Origin: Pseudomonas profundi | Lineage (GTDB): Bacteria > Pseudomonadota > Gammaproteobacteria > Pseudomonadales > Pseudomonadaceae | Length of the DNA: 64,000 nucleotides | Direction: 5' to 3' | NCBI RefSeq assembly: GCF_008638305.1 | Contig: NZ_VTPZ01000003.1 | Coordinates: 275,743-339,742, forward strand | In this document: piece after piece, positions 14,548-29,768 of the stretch | Position numbering within the stretch: position 1 is the stretch's first letter | Layout: each line of letters opens with the position of its first letter | Made by a program: the position numbers and the translations under genes | The notes under the pieces: model-generated | The model's input: the letters and a program-made list of their open reading frames with translations, nothing else | Database searches by the model: none | Told to the model about the DNA's origin: nothing

Positions 14548-15192
14548 ATGAGCGACCACGCGACGCAGCTCGCCGAAGGTGCGCGGCAACTGGATATCGC
14601 CTTGAGCAACGACCAGGCGCAGCAGCTGCTCGGGTACCTGGCTTTGCTCAACAAGTGGAACAAGGCCTATAACCTCACCGCCGTCCGTGATCCGGCGGAA
14701 ATGGTCAGCCGCCATTTGCTGGACAGTCTCAGCATTCTGCCCTTCGTGGAAGGCGATCGCTGGCTGGACGTGGGTAGCGGTGGCGGAATGCCCGGGCTGA
14801 TTCTGGCAATCATGCGACCGGACGCGCATTTCACCCTGCTCGACAGCAACGGCAAAAAAACCCGTTTTCTCACGCAGGCCAAAGTTGAGCTGAAACTGGC
14901 GAACGTCGCGGTGGTGAATAACCGCGTGGAAGCCTTCTCAGCCGAGCCGGCGTTTCATGGGATCGTGTCCCGGGCATTCAGCTCCATGGCGGATTTTGCC
15001 AACCTGACCCGCCACCTGAGTGATCGCCAGACGCGCTGGCTGGCGATGAAAGGCTTGTATCCCGATGAAGAGCTGAATGTCTTGCCGGATGATTTCGAAG
15101 TCCTGCGCAGCGAACAATTAGCAGTCCCCGGTTGCCAAGGCAGTCGACATCTGCTGATACTGCGACGGTTGATCCAGCCCGAATTGGCATAG
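14548..15192 (+). CDS. rsmG: 16S rRNA (guanine-527-N7)-methyltransferase RsmG
   Basis: RsmG methylates G527 of 16S rRNA with S-adenosylmethionine. The 214-residue protein has the characteristic [20 protein letters not shown] entry, the SAM-binding motif [17 protein letters not shown] and the downstream VVNNRVEAF block. It follows mnmG by 4 bp and precedes parA by 24 bp, as in most proteobacteria. Confidence 0.96.
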   Translation: MSDHATQLAEGARQLDIALSNDQAQQLLGYLALLNKWNKAYNLTAVRDPAEMVSRHLLDSLSILPFVEGDRWLDVGSGGGMPGLILAIMRPDAHFTLLDSNGKKTRFLTQAKVELKLANVAVVNNRVEAFSAEPAFHGIVSRAFSSMADFANLTRHLSDRQTRWLAMKGLYPDEELNVLPDDFEVLRSEQLAVPGCQGSRHLLILRRLIQPELA

Positions 15193-15216
15193 CCTGGAAA
15201 CGGATAGGAGGTCGGA

Positions 15217-16020
15217 GTGGGAAAGGTATTGGCAATGGCCAATCAGAAAGGCGGCGTCGGCAAGACTACCACCAGCGTCAATCTGGCGGCTTCGCTGGCT
15301 GCTACCAAGCGCAAGGTGCTGCTGATTGATCTCGATCCCCAGGGCAATGCCACCATGGGTAGCGGTGTGGACAAGGCTGATCTGGAGAACTCGGTGTATG
15401 AGTTGCTGACCGGTCAGTGCGAATTGAGCGAAGCTCTGCGTCACTCCGAATATGGTAAATACGACCTGTTGCCAGCCAACGGCGACCTCACAGCGGCGGA
15501 GGTGGAGCTGCTGGATTCGCAGGTCAAGGAGCATCGCCTGCGCAATGCACTGGCTTCCGTGCGCGACGCGTATGATTTCATTCTTATTGACTGCCCGCCC
15601 TCGCTGAATATGCTCACCGTGAACGGGCTGGTGGCTGCGGATGCGGTAATCATTCCGATGCAGTGTGAGTATTACGCACTGGAAGGGTTATCGGCTCTGG
15701 TCAATACCATTCAGCGTATCAGTGCGAAGCTGAACCCGTCGCTGCAAATCGAAGGCCTGCTGCGCACCATGTATGATCCGCGCAACAGCCTTACCCGGGA
15801 AGTATCTGCGCAGCTGACGACGCATTTTGGTGACCAGTTATACAAAACGGTGATTCCGCGCAATGTGCGTCTCGCTGAGGCACCCAGTTATGGCATGCCA
15901 GCACTCGCTTATGACAAGCAATCGAGGGGCGCGGTCGCCTACCTGGCCATGGCCGGTGAGCTGATCCGACGCAGTAAACAGGCTGATAAAGCCCGAGCCG
16001 TGACAGACGCAACCGAATAA
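15217..16020 (+). CDS. parA: Chromosome-partitioning ATPase ParA (Soj)
   Basis: ParA is a nucleoid-bound ATPase that moves ParB-parS complexes apart. The 267-residue protein has the deviant Walker A KGGVGKTTT at residues 11-19, IDLDPQGN, and the Walker B region FILIDCPPSLN, with the LAEAPSYGMP block of chromosomal ParAs. The GTG start at 15217 is preceded by GGAGGT. parB follows after 21 bp, and parS sites are present at 2.5, 3.2 and 29.7 kb. Confidence 0.96.
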   Translation: MGKVLAMANQKGGVGKTTTSVNLAASLAATKRKVLLIDLDPQGNATMGSGVDKADLENSVYELLTGQCELSEALRHSEYGKYDLLPANGDLTAAEVELLDSQVKEHRLRNALASVRDAYDFILIDCPPSLNMLTVNGLVAADAVIIPMQCEYYALEGLSALVNTIQRISAKLNPSLQIEGLLRTMYDPRNSLTREVSAQLTTHFGDQLYKTVIPRNVRLAEAPSYGMPALAYDKQSRGAVAYLAMAGELIRRSKQADKARAVTDATE

Positions 16021-16041
16021 CAGGAAAAGGACGATACAGGC

Positions 16042-16902
16042 ATGGCGGTCAAGAAACGCGGCTTGGGACGAGGGCTCGACGCACTACTGGGGCAACCGTT
16101 GCCCGCCAACCAGGATGTCGACAGTCAGGACCAGCAGCTCAAGGAAATTCCGATTGACTTGATTCAGCGCGGCAAGTACCAACCCCGCCGTGACATGGAC
16201 CCCCAGGCGCTGGAAGAACTGGCCAACTCGATTCGGGTTCAGGGCGTCATGCAACCCATCGTGGTGCGTCCCATTGAAGGCGACCGTTACGAAATCATCG
16301 CCGGCGAACGCCGCTGGCGAGCTACACAGCTGGCTGGCCTGGATGCGATTCCTGCGGTTATCCGCGAGGTTCCCGATGAAGCCGCCATTGCCATGGCGCT
16401 CATCGAAAACATCCAGCGCGAGGACCTCAACCCCATCGAAGAAGCGATCGCGCTACAGCGCCTGCAACAGGAATTCGAGCTTACCCAGCAGCAGGTGGCA
16501 GACGCGGTGGGCAAGTCCCGGGTAACCATCACCAACCTCTTGCGTCTGATGTCCCTGGCAGAAGATGTCAAATTGTTGCTGGAGCGTGGCGATATCGAGA
16601 TGGGTCACGCCCGGGCATTACTGGGTTTGCCTGCGGAACAGCAAACCCAGGCAGCGCGTCAGGTAGTGGCCAAGGGCTTGACCGTGCGCCAGGCCGAAGC
16701 ACTGGTCAGGCAGCTGTTGAATCCGCGGCGTGAAGCATCCGAAACGCGTCAAAACCCCGATATAGAGCGTCTACAGCAGGATTTGGCGGAGCGGATCGGC
16801 GCAAACGTCAGCATCCAGCACGGCGCCAAGGGCAAGGGGAAGCTCGTTATCAGCTACAGTTCGCTGGACGAACTTGATGGCGTATTGATGCACATTAAAT
16901 GA
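16042..16902 (+). CDS. parB: Chromosome-partitioning protein ParB (Spo0J)
   Basis: ParB is a parS-binding CTPase that loads and spreads around the origin. The 286-residue protein starts with the ParA-stimulating basic segment KKRGLGRGLDALLG. It has the N-terminal CTP-binding motifs (QPRRDMDPQALEELANSI, GERRWRA and ENIQREDLNP) and a central helix-turn-helix around QQQVADAVGKSRVTITNLL. A C-terminal dimerisation domain completes it. It forms an operon with parA. Confidence 0.96.
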   Translation: MAVKKRGLGRGLDALLGQPLPANQDVDSQDQQLKEIPIDLIQRGKYQPRRDMDPQALEELANSIRVQGVMQPIVVRPIEGDRYEIIAGERRWRATQLAGLDAIPAVIREVPDEAAIAMALIENIQREDLNPIEEAIALQRLQQEFELTQQQVADAVGKSRVTITNLLRLMSLAEDVKLLLERGDIEMGHARALLGLPAEQQTQAARQVVAKGLTVRQAEALVRQLLNPRREASETRQNPDIERLQQDLAERIGANVSIQHGAKGKGKLVISYSSLDELDGVLMHIK

Positions 16903-17103
16903 GTTGTAGCGCCACGGATGGTGGAATAGTTTCTCAACGAAATGCAGGGTTGCTGCAATCGAAACGGATTTCCCCTGTGCCTGTTGAACCCAGAGTTTAA
17001 TCCACCTATACTCCTCGCGCTGTTTTGACTGGAGCAAATTGCACCAGTTTATTGCATTAATTAACCCGGAGATCAGGCCGAGGCTAATCACCGAGGCGGG
17101 AAA

Positions 17104-18377
<1,274 letters not shown>

Positions 18378-18425
18378 GCAGCCGGAACCGTGTTCAACCA
18401 ACGATAAACTTGAACTTCAACTTGA

Positions 18426-18680
<255 letters not shown>

Positions 18681-18771
18681 TCGGACGATTCGGAAACCCG
18701 GCAGGCAACCCCTGCCGGAGATGATCGTCTCGTTCATCGGGATACAACGAAATAGCACGAGGTAAATCGCT

Positions 18772-19242
18772 GTGAATATTAATCTGACGCTGTTTGGTCA
18801 AACGATTGCCTTCGCTATTTTTGTCTGGTTTACCATGAAGTACGTATGGCCGCCGATTACCCAGGCCATGCAGGAACGCCAGAAAAAAATCGCCGAAGGT
18901 CTGGATGCGGCTGGCCGCGCCCAGCGTGACTTGGGCCTGGCCCAGGAAAAGGCTTCCCAGACTCTGCGTGAGACCAAGGAACAGGCTACTCAGATCATCG
19001 AGCAGGCCAACAAGAGTGCCAACCTCATTGTCGAGGAAGCGAAACAGCAGGCACGTTCCGAGGGTGAGCGCCTGATTGCGGCTGCCAAGGTCGAAATCGA
19101 GCAGGAAATGAACCGCGCCAAGGATCAACTTCGTGCCCAGGTTGCCGTACTGGCTATCCAGGGTGCCGAGCAGATTCTGGAATCCGAAGTGGATCCCAAG
19201 GCCCACAGTGAGCTGGTCAACAAACTGGCCTCACAACTCTAA
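18772..19242 (+). CDS. atpF: ATP synthase F0 subunit b
   Basis: Subunit b is the peripheral stalk linking F0 to F1. The 156-residue protein has one N-terminal membrane helix ([20 protein letters not shown]) followed by a long Ala/Glu/Gln-rich helix (about residues 35-140) that dimerises. The start is GTG at 18772 preceded by GAGGT. It lies between atpE and atpH. Confidence 0.96.
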   Translation: MNINLTLFGQTIAFAIFVWFTMKYVWPPITQAMQERQKKIAEGLDAAGRAQRDLGLAQEKASQTLRETKEQATQIIEQANKSANLIVEEAKQQARSEGERLIAAAKVEIEQEMNRAKDQLRAQVAVLAIQGAEQILESEVDPKAHSELVNKLASQL

Positions 19243-19254
19243 GCGAGGCGAGCT

Positions 19255-19791
19255 ATGGCTACTACTAATACGCTAGCTCGACCTTATGCAAAAGCTGCTT
19301 TCGAAGTCGCTTCATCCTCCAATAAGCTGGATGCCTGGTCAGGCATGCTGGCTTTGGCGGGTGCGGTGGTCTCCGATGCAGCTTTTGGCTATAGGGTGCG
19401 CAATCCGGCAGTGACCGCAGAGCGCAAGGCTGAAGACCTGCTCATGGTTGGCGAAGGTCAGTTCGACGCGGAGTTCGGCAATTTTGTCCGGGCTTTGGCT
19501 GATAACGATCGATTGCTCCTGATTCCGGTTATCGCCGAGCTCTACGAGCAGCACAAGGCGGAACACGATCGCAGCATTGCAGTGGAGGTGGAAACCGCCT
19601 TCGAACTGAATGACGATCAACAGAAAACGCTGGCTACCGCGTTGTCGAAGCGGTTAGACCGCACAGTAACTCCCCATGTGACCATCAACCCGGCCCTTAT
19701 TGGCGGTGTGTTGATTCGTGCGGGTGACTTGGTCATCGACGGTTCGGTCCGCGGCAAGCTTGCAAAGCTGGCCGAAACGTTGAAATCCTGA
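19255..19791 (+). CDS. atpH: ATP synthase F1 subunit delta
   Basis: The delta subunit connects the peripheral stalk to the top of F1. The 178-residue protein begins with TNTLARPYAKAAFEVA, has the standard length and ends with GGVLIRAGDLVIDGSVRGKL, the C-terminal family signature. It starts 12 bp after atpF. Confidence 0.96.
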   Translation: MATTNTLARPYAKAAFEVASSSNKLDAWSGMLALAGAVVSDAAFGYRVRNPAVTAERKAEDLLMVGEGQFDAEFGNFVRALADNDRLLLIPVIAELYEQHKAEHDRSIAVEVETAFELNDDQQKTLATALSKRLDRTVTPHVTINPALIGGVLIRAGDLVIDGSVRGKLAKLAETLKS

Positions 19792-19806
19792 TTTGAGGGA
19801 CATGGC

Positions 19807-21351
<1,545 letters not shown>

Positions 21352-21426
21352 GCCCATTGCGGGGTGCGACGCAGGTCGCATCCCGTATCGTGCGATGCAG
21401 CCACGGGATAACCTCAGAGGTGTGAC

Positions 21427-23714
<2,288 letters not shown>

Positions 23715-23756
23715 TGGTAGCGCCCGCGCAAGCGGGCGCATAACCGAGGCAATGAA

Positions 23757-24200
23757 ATGGCTATGACAGTGCACTGCGATATCGTCAGCGCGGAAGAAGA
23801 GCTGTTCACCGGCCTGGTGGAAATGGTCGTGGCACACGGCAATATGGGTGATCTGGGTATTTTGCCCGGTCACACGCCGCTGCTGACTGATCTCAAGCCT
23901 GGCCCGGTACGGGTTATCAAGCAGGACGGCAATGAGGAAGTGTTCTACATTTCCGGTGGTTTCATTGAAGTCCAGCCGAGCATGGTCAAGGTGCTTGCCG
24001 ACACGGCTATCCGTGCTGGTGACATCGACGAGGCAGCCGCCGTTGAGGCGAAGAAAGCTGCCGAGGCTGCGCTTAGCGAGAAAGGTGCCGAGTTCGATTA
24101 CGGCTCCGCTTCTGCAAGACTTGCCGAGGCCGCTGCGCAACTGCGTACCGTGCAGGAGCTTCGCAAGAAGTATGGCGGCCCAGCGGTCAACAACCGCTGA
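23757..24200 (+). CDS. atpC: ATP synthase F1 subunit epsilon
   Basis: Epsilon is the small rotor subunit that regulates hydrolysis. The 147-residue protein begins [17 protein letters not shown], has the beta-sandwich motif [22 protein letters not shown], and a C-terminal helical hairpin rich in Ala. It is the last gene of the atp operon, and an intrinsic terminator follows within 12 bp. Confidence 0.97.
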   Translation: MAMTVHCDIVSAEEELFTGLVEMVVAHGNMGDLGILPGHTPLLTDLKPGPVRVIKQDGNEEVFYISGGFIEVQPSMVKVLADTAIRAGDIDEAAAVEAKKAAEAALSEKGAEFDYGSASARLAEAAAQLRTVQELRKKYGGPAVNNR

Positions 24201-24210
24201 GCCCGGAAAA

Positions 24211-24232
24211 GGCAGCCTCGGCTGCCTTTTTT
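24211..24232 (+). terminator. Intrinsic terminator of the atp operon
   Basis: The 7-bp stem GGCAGCC / GGCTGCC, with a 2-base loop in the perfect repeat, is preceded by AAAA and followed by six T residues directly after atpC. Confidence 0.85.
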
Positions 24233-24389
24233 CTTGTTCGTTAAACACCCCTCAAGCCAGGCACGCTCCCTCTGGCATCAGTGAACTGATCGCCCTTGAT
24301 CACTATCCCTTTATCGGAGTTGCTTGCGACTGTCAGCTCGCGGCTTCTATCATTGCCCCTCGTCAATAACACATCCCAGGAACGGATCA

Positions 24390-25754
24390 ATGAATCTGCA
24401 CGTAGTCATCCTCGCTGCCGGACAAGGCACTCGTATGCGCTCGGCTCTGCCGAAGGTCCTTCATCCGGTCGCTGGCAAGCCCATGCTCGGCCACGTTATC
24501 GATTGCGCCCGGAATTTGTCACCGGCGAAAATTCACGTGGTGATCGGTCATGGTGCTGAACGGGTGCGCGAGGAGCTGGACGCTGCGGATATCAACTGGG
24601 TTATGCAGAGCGAGCAGCTGGGTACCGGCCACGCAGTAGCACAGGCTCTGCCCCACATCTCGGCCGCCGATCAGATTCTGGTGCTCTACGGTGATGTGCC
24701 GTTGCTACGCAGCGAGACATTAAACAGGCTGAGTCAGCAAGCCGGCAGCAGTAGCCTTGGGTTGCTGACCGTGGAGATGGCAGATCCGACGGGTTACGGC
24801 CGTATCGTTCGCGATTCAGAGGGGCAGGTACAGGCGATCGTCGAGCAGAAAGACGCCAGCTCCGAGCAGCTGCTCATCAGCGAAGGCAACACAGGCATCA
24901 TGGCTCTGCCCGGCTGCAAGGCGGCTGACTGGCTAGGTAGCCTGTCCAATGACAATGCCCAGGGCGAATATTACCTGACAGACGTGGTCGCCCTGGCTGT
25001 CTCGCAGTCGGTTGCCGTCGAAGTAGCCCAGCCAGGCGACGAGCTCGAAGTGATGGGTGCCAATAATCGGCAACAGCTGTCCGTGCTGGAACGCGCCTGG
25101 CAGCGAAAGGAAGCAACGCGGCTGATGGAATCAGGGGTCACCCTGGCGGACCCGGCACGTCTGGATGTGCGTGGCGAAGTCCTGGTCGGGCGGGATATCT
25201 TCATGGATATCAACGTGGTGCTTGAGGGCCGCGTAAACATCGGTGACAACGTTCATATCGGACCGAACTGCGTGCTCAAGGATTGTGATATCGAGGCGGG
25301 CACAGTCATCAAAGCGTTCAGCCATCTGGACGGCGCATTGGTTGGTGAAGACTGCGACGTCGGACCCTACGCACGGCTACGACCCGGCACAGTACTTCAG
25401 CGCACGGCCAAGGTGGGCAATTTTGTCGAAACCAAGAAGGCCGAGGTGGGTGAGGGCGCGAAGATCAACCACCTGTCCTACGTTGGGGATGCGCGAGTCG
25501 GCAAAAACGCTAATGTCGGCGCCGGTACTATCACTTGCAATTACGACGGCGTGAACAAGTTCATGACGCTGATTGGTGAGGGAGCCTTTATCGGTTCCAA
25601 CACGGCATTGGTGGCGCCAGTCAGCGTCGGTGACCAAGCCACTACCGCAGCCGGGTCGACTATCACCGGCGATGTTCCTGCGGGATCACTGGGCGTTGCC
25701 CGGGGTCGCCAGCGCAATATCGAAGACTGGAAGCGCCCGACCCGCAAAAAATGA
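24390..25754 (+). CDS. glmU: Bifunctional N-acetylglucosamine-1-phosphate uridyltransferase / glucosamine-1-phosphate acetyltransferase
   Basis: GlmU makes UDP-GlcNAc, the precursor of peptidoglycan and lipopolysaccharide. The 454-residue protein has the nucleotidyltransferase motif [15 protein letters not shown] at residues 8-22 and GYGRIVR. Its C-terminal left-handed beta-helix has acetyltransferase residues in [20 protein letters not shown] and NYDGVNK. The frame is open upstream, but the ATG at 24390 gives the family N-terminus [11 protein letters not shown]. Pseudomonads usually place glmU (often with glmS) just after the atp operon; glmS is not seen here. Confidence 0.97.
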   Translation: MNLHVVILAAGQGTRMRSALPKVLHPVAGKPMLGHVIDCARNLSPAKIHVVIGHGAERVREELDAADINWVMQSEQLGTGHAVAQALPHISAADQILVLYGDVPLLRSETLNRLSQQAGSSSLGLLTVEMADPTGYGRIVRDSEGQVQAIVEQKDASSEQLLISEGNTGIMALPGCKAADWLGSLSNDNAQGEYYLTDVVALAVSQSVAVEVAQPGDELEVMGANNRQQLSVLERAWQRKEATRLMESGVTLADPARLDVRGEVLVGRDIFMDINVVLEGRVNIGDNVHIGPNCVLKDCDIEAGTVIKAFSHLDGALVGEDCDVGPYARLRPGTVLQRTAKVGNFVETKKAEVGEGAKINHLSYVGDARVGKNANVGAGTITCNYDGVNKFMTLIGEGAFIGSNTALVAPVSVGDQATTAAGSTITGDVPAGSLGVARGRQRNIEDWKRPTRKK

Positions 25755-26002
25755 TCAGAAGGCTCGCGCCTGATAGGGTGCGGGCCGCCTGTTCCTTGTT
25801 GTACAAGCGCAGCGGCATCCTTCCTCCAGGCCATGCACGCCTGTCGACCATCTCAGGTCATTGTTCCTGCCAGCAACCGGACTGCGTCCGTCATTAGGCC
25901 GCCAGTGCGGTTCACCTGTTCGCGGCAGCCCAATAAATAGATATTTCCGCAGGCTAATCTATATTCAAAGGGTATATCCAACCTGGCCAGGAGATATTCC
26001 GG

Positions 26003-27187
26003 ATGTTTGCGCAGCTATCCCAAACCCTCAGCGGATTGAAATTGCCCCTGAGGGTCGAGATCAAGGGCGGACCCAGCATGGATCTGGGCCCGGCGCCTAC
26101 CGTCACGCTCGAGATCAATGATCTTTCGTTGCTGGCAGAGCTGCAGGAGCCGAGCCTGGACAAGCTCGGCGAGGCATATATCAACCAGCGAATCGAAGTG
26201 CGCGGAAACATAATGGATGTGATTGAAGTGGCCGACAGGTTAAGCAAGGGGCTGCTGGGTGAAGCATCGGAGCGTCCTCCGGAACGCACGGCGCACGATA
26301 AACAGCTCGATGCCGAGGCCATTGCTTACCATTACGATCTTTCCAATGACTTTTACCAACTCTGGCTGGACCCGGAAATGGTGTACTCATGCGCCTATTT
26401 CCGAAAGCCTGACGACGCGCTAGCCCAGGCGCAGGTTCAAAAGCTGGACCATCTGTGTCGCAAGCTGCGACTCAAGCCGGGTGAACGTCTGCTGGATGTC
26501 GGTTGTGGTTGGGGCGGATTGGCCAGACACGCAGCCAGGCATTACGGGGTCCAGGTACACGGCATCACCCTCAGCAGATCGCAGCTTGAATTGGCGAATG
26601 AAAAAATCAGCCGTGAGGGGCTGACCGATCAGATCCAGCTTGAGTTACTGGACTATCGGGACCTGCCGCCAGATGGTTCTTTTGACAAAGTGGTCAGCGT
26701 CGGCATGTTTGAACACGTCGGCCACGCCAATCTGCCTGAGTATTTTCGCATCCTGTTCGAGCAACTCAAGCCCGGCGGGTTAGCCATGAACCATGGCATA
26801 ACCTCCAGACATGTCGATGGCAGGCCTGTCAGCCGGGGCGCGGGCAAGTTCATTGGCCGCTATGTTTTTCCGCACGGAGAACTGCCACACCTAGCCACAG
26901 CCATCGCCAACATGAGTGACCAAGGACTGGAAGTGGTCGATGTCGAAAGCCTGCGGTTGCACTATGCGTTGACCCTGGAGCACTGGAGCCGCAACCTCGA
27001 AGAGCGCCTTGCAGAAGCGGCACAGCTCGTCCCGGACAAGACATTGCGGATCTGGCGGATTTATCTGGCAGGTTGTGCCTATGGCTTCAAACGCAACTGG
27101 ATGAACCTGCATCAGATTCTGGCCGTAAAACCGCGCGCAGACGGCGGACATTTCCTGCCGTTGACCCGTGCGGACCTGTATGATTGA
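26003..27187 (+). CDS. cfa: Cyclopropane-fatty-acyl-phospholipid synthase
   Basis: The enzyme adds a methylene from S-adenosylmethionine across cis double bonds of membrane lipids, usually on entry to stationary phase or under acid and solvent stress. The 394-residue protein has the family block YHYDLSNDFYQLWLDPEM with YSCAYF, the SAM-binding motif LLDVGCGWGGLA near residue 170, and SVGMFEHVGHANL, which contributes to the bicarbonate/active site. The 248 bp upstream contain no gene; I could not assign a promoter with confidence. Closely related bacterial paralogues exist, so the exact paralogue is uncertain. Confidence 0.9.
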   Translation: MFAQLSQTLSGLKLPLRVEIKGGPSMDLGPAPTVTLEINDLSLLAELQEPSLDKLGEAYINQRIEVRGNIMDVIEVADRLSKGLLGEASERPPERTAHDKQLDAEAIAYHYDLSNDFYQLWLDPEMVYSCAYFRKPDDALAQAQVQKLDHLCRKLRLKPGERLLDVGCGWGGLARHAARHYGVQVHGITLSRSQLELANEKISREGLTDQIQLELLDYRDLPPDGSFDKVVSVGMFEHVGHANLPEYFRILFEQLKPGGLAMNHGITSRHVDGRPVSRGAGKFIGRYVFPHGELPHLATAIANMSDQGLEVVDVESLRLHYALTLEHWSRNLEERLAEAAQLVPDKTLRIWRIYLAGCAYGFKRNWMNLHQILAVKPRADGGHFLPLTRADLYD

Positions 27188-27285
27188 GCGGACCATTGCA
27201 TTGTCGGTTGATAGCTAAACGCTATCCCTGCTGTTACATTCTCAGGTTACCCTGTCTCTGAGCCGGCCCTGACTGGAGACGTGGT

Positions 27286-27701
27286 GTGCTGCTGATACCG
27301 CTTAAAGAAGATGAAATCGCAATTGGAGCACCGCTGCCCTGGAACGTAACGGATGCCGAAGGACGGATCATAGTCGAACAATCGCGGATGCTTGACAGCC
27401 AGCCAATGCTCACCTGCAGAGGAAAAGCTGGATGTCGCCGGAAATGGGGCGCCGGAAGATCGCCGACCTGAGCGTTGGCGGGGCGCGGATGATTTCTCCT
27501 GCTGTTTTTGCGCAAAAAAGCGATGAGTTGAAACTGTCCTTTCGCGTTAACCCTGCGGGGATGGAGGTATACGTGACGGTCAAAGCAAAAGTGCGCGCCG
27601 TCCAGGAAGATGACGCAGGCTCAGGACGGGTTACCACCGGCGTCGAATTTACCGACCTGGGCGAACAGGAGCGGTTGTATCTGACGACGGTGGTCTATTA
27701 G
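27286..27701 (+). pseudogene. PilZ-domain protein, probably disrupted by frameshift/internal deletion
   Basis: A GTG at 27286, with GGAG 7 bp before it, begins a segment VLLIPLKEDEIAIGAPLPW... This resembles the N-terminal module of pseudomonad PilZ proteins and stops at 27471. In another frame, an overlapping segment running to 27701 contains the PilZ core motif DLSVGGARM and the GVEF strand, ending LYLTTVVY. The two halves look like one protein split by a frameshift. The arginine motif (RxxxR) expected about 20 residues before DLSVGG is absent, so c-di-GMP binding is probably lost. The second half has its own plausible RBS (GAGG before ATG 27432), so an 89-residue product may still be made. 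Confidence 0.6.
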
Positions 27702-27721
27702 AACCTGCTGAAGGACACCCT

Positions 27722-28183
27722 GTGAAAAATCTCTGGATGTGGCTGGTGGTTCCCCTGATGATCCTGTCTGCGACGGCCGCTGCCCACGCCGACCCTCTGG
27801 AAGTGACCCTGGGGGGCGAACGTTTTTACCTGGATGTGGTAGATGACCCTGCAAGTCGCCGTCAGGGGCTGATGGGGCGGGCATCTCTTGCGCCCCATGA
27901 AGGGATGTTGTTCGACTTTCCGCCCGACACCACGCCGGCAATCTGGATGCGCAACATGCTGATCAGCCTCGATCTGCTGTTTGTCGATGATCAAAGCAAA
28001 CTGATGAAAGTCTTTGCCGATGTTCCGCCGTGTGAGGACACGCCCTGCGAGATTTATCGGGTGGAACGCCCCGTGCGGTTTGTCATTGAGGTCGCAGCCG
28101 GGACAGCAGCGCGGCTGGAGCTTGAGTCGGGCATGTTCCTGGATCTCGGCCCCCTTTCTGAACAGCCAGCGCCTGTACGATGA
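27722..28183 (+). CDS. DUF192-family exported protein
   Basis: A 153-residue protein with a signal peptide (about residues 1-23, ending AAAHA) and one DUF192 domain. The diagnostic motifs are RRQGLMGR, GMLFDFPP and TTPAIWMRNMLISLDLLFVD. The function of DUF192 proteins is unknown. The start is GTG at 27722 preceded by AAGGA. It lies 20 bp after the PilZ segment and converges on the next gene. Confidence 0.85.
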   Translation: MKNLWMWLVVPLMILSATAAAHADPLEVTLGGERFYLDVVDDPASRRQGLMGRASLAPHEGMLFDFPPDTTPAIWMRNMLISLDLLFVDDQSKLMKVFADVPPCEDTPCEIYRVERPVRFVIEVAAGTAARLELESGMFLDLGPLSEQPAPVR

Positions 28184-28214
28184 ACCCGGCTCGTCGATGC
28201 CAGCGCGTCAAATC

Positions 28215-28580
28215 TCATTGAGCCCTCGGCTCAACCCATCTGCCCCGGCTGATCTTCTCACAATACGCTTTCAGTACAGGCGCATCGCTGGCGTTTGAGT
28301 AGTAATAAATGGACTGCTGGTAGCCGACCCCGTCCGTACGGGAGCCTTCACAGATTCCATAGGCGCCGGTTGGACAGGTATCGACCATCTCAATCTTGAA
28401 GCTACGTTCGGGGATATCCGGCTGACAGAAGCTGTTCTCGAAGAGATTCTGAGGGATGGTCATGTTTTCCTGACACAAACGTATCGGTTCATGACCGTCG
28501 TCAGATTCGATCAAGCAGGCGCCAGCATGAACTTCAACGATGATGCCCAGGAGAACAGGCGCAAGCAGTATCGACTTCAT
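28215..28580 (-). CDS. Secreted six-cysteine hypothetical protein
   Basis: A 121-residue protein with a short signal peptide (MKSILLAPVLLGIIVEVHAG) and a mature part of about 100 residues containing six cysteines, which could form three disulfides in the periplasm. I do not recognise the family. It lies between convergent DUF192 and, upstream on the same strand, the CobW-type GTPase gene (29-bp gap). Confidence 0.65.
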   Translation of the reverse strand: MKSILLAPVLLGIIVEVHAGACLIESDDGHEPIRLCQENMTIPQNLFENSFCQPDIPERSFKIEMVDTCPTGAYGICEGSRTDGVGYQQSIYYYSNASDAPVLKAYCEKISRGRWVEPRAQ

Positions 28581-28609
28581 AGGGTATCGGCGATGTCAAA
28601 AAGCCAACC

Positions 28610-29581
28610 TTACTGTTTACGCCGCGCTGCTTGCAAGCCGCTTTCCAATTGCTGAGAGTCTGGCCTTTGCGTCATCAGCAATTCGATCCGGTTGTCGCTC
28701 CGCCAGGGGCTGGGTTGCCAGTTCAGAGATTTTCCCCCTGTACCGTTGAAGCTCATCCACCCATCCTCGGTATGCGCAACACCCTTGGCACGTTGCCAGT
28801 CTGACCGGCTTAGCCAATCCTCCAGCGCTTCACGTTTGAATTGCTGCGCAGGATGAATCTGCCAGCCGATGCTGTACCAGACATCGCGACTGGACTGACG
28901 GCAGTGCCAGTCATCCACGCTGCGCCAAAGGGTAGCTGGCCCGGCGGGAGCATCGGGCAAATCATCCAGACCAGGCGCGATAGACAACGGCTCGGTTTGC
29001 CGCGGCACGTTCTCCCACGGCAATTGGCTGTGCTGGCACCAGTAAACCGGCGGAATAGTCTGGAGCCTGGAAAGAATCGCTTTGCGATCCGCCATGCCAA
29101 GTTCGGCCGATTTATTGAGTATCAGCAGTCCTGCTTGCGACAGGGCTGAACGCTGAGCATCTACCAACTCTCTACCGGTATGCAGAGCCTGGGCATCCAG
29201 CACCATCAACATGGGTTGCAATGCGAGCACGTCCTTCCATGGGAATCCGCGAAGCTGCGCCAGGAGAGTCGAAGGATGTCCGAGCCCCGAAGCTTCTATG
29301 AACAGTCTATCAGGCCGGGTACGACGCAATAATCGGCTCAATCCGACCTGGAAGGGCAGGCCGTTCACGCAGCACAAACATCCGCCGGGCACTTCTGCCA
29401 GGCTTACGCCATCGTCATCGTTTTGCAGCAACGCCGCGTCAATGCCTACCTCGCCGAACTCGTTGATTAAAATGGCCCATCGCTCGCCATCCGGTCTCTC
29501 GGAAATCAGATGTCGGATCAATGTAGTCTTGCCTGACCCCAATGGGCCGGCGATAAGGTGGGTAGGGATCTGTTCAAGCAT
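28610..29581 (-). CDS. CobW/COG0523-family GTPase (metal chaperone-like)
   Basis: A G3E-family P-loop GTPase of the kind that delivers zinc, cobalt or other metals to target enzymes. The 323-residue protein has Walker A GPLGSGKTT at residues 12-20, INEFGEVGIDAALL, and the metal-binding GGCLCCVNG (CxCC) motif. A shortened C-terminal CobW domain follows. The frame extends upstream to 29731, but the ATG at 29581 gives the usual short lead before Walker A. There is no clear Zur or cobalamin riboswitch signal upstream; instead a parS site lies about 130 bp upstream. Metal specificity cannot be read from sequence. Confidence 0.85.
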   Translation of the reverse strand: MLEQIPTHLIAGPLGSGKTTLIRHLISERPDGERWAILINEFGEVGIDAALLQNDDDGVSLAEVPGGCLCCVNGLPFQVGLSRLLRRTRPDRLFIEASGLGHPSTLLAQLRGFPWKDVLALQPMLMVLDAQALHTGRELVDAQRSALSQAGLLILNKSAELGMADRKAILSRLQTIPPVYWCQHSQLPWENVPRQTEPLSIAPGLDDLPDAPAGPATLWRSVDDWHCRQSSRDVWYSIGWQIHPAQQFKREALEDWLSRSDWQRAKGVAHTEDGWMSFNGTGGKSLNWQPSPWRSDNRIELLMTQRPDSQQLESGLQAARRKQ

Positions 29582-29706
29582 AGCCACGCCCTGGAAGGTG
29601 GTAGTCGAAGCGCTGGCGCGATCAGGGTACAGATTGGAGCAAAATCGCCTGAGGATCTGTCGAATCGTTCTCAGCCTGTCATGCTGTGATGGCAGGCTTT
29701 CCGACA

Positions 29707-29722
29707 GGTTCCACGTGGAACG
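29707..29722. other. parS: parS centromere site 3
   Basis: The 14-bp core GTTCCACGTGGAAC matches parS, with flanking bases G and G that vary among pseudomonad sites. It lies about 23 kb to the right of oriC in the intergenic region upstream of the CobW-type gene, consistent with clustering of parS near the origin. Confidence 0.85.
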
Positions 29723-29768
29723 AAGCGGCACTTACACCGCTTTCTCCCAGTGTGGAACAGTGCTTGTC

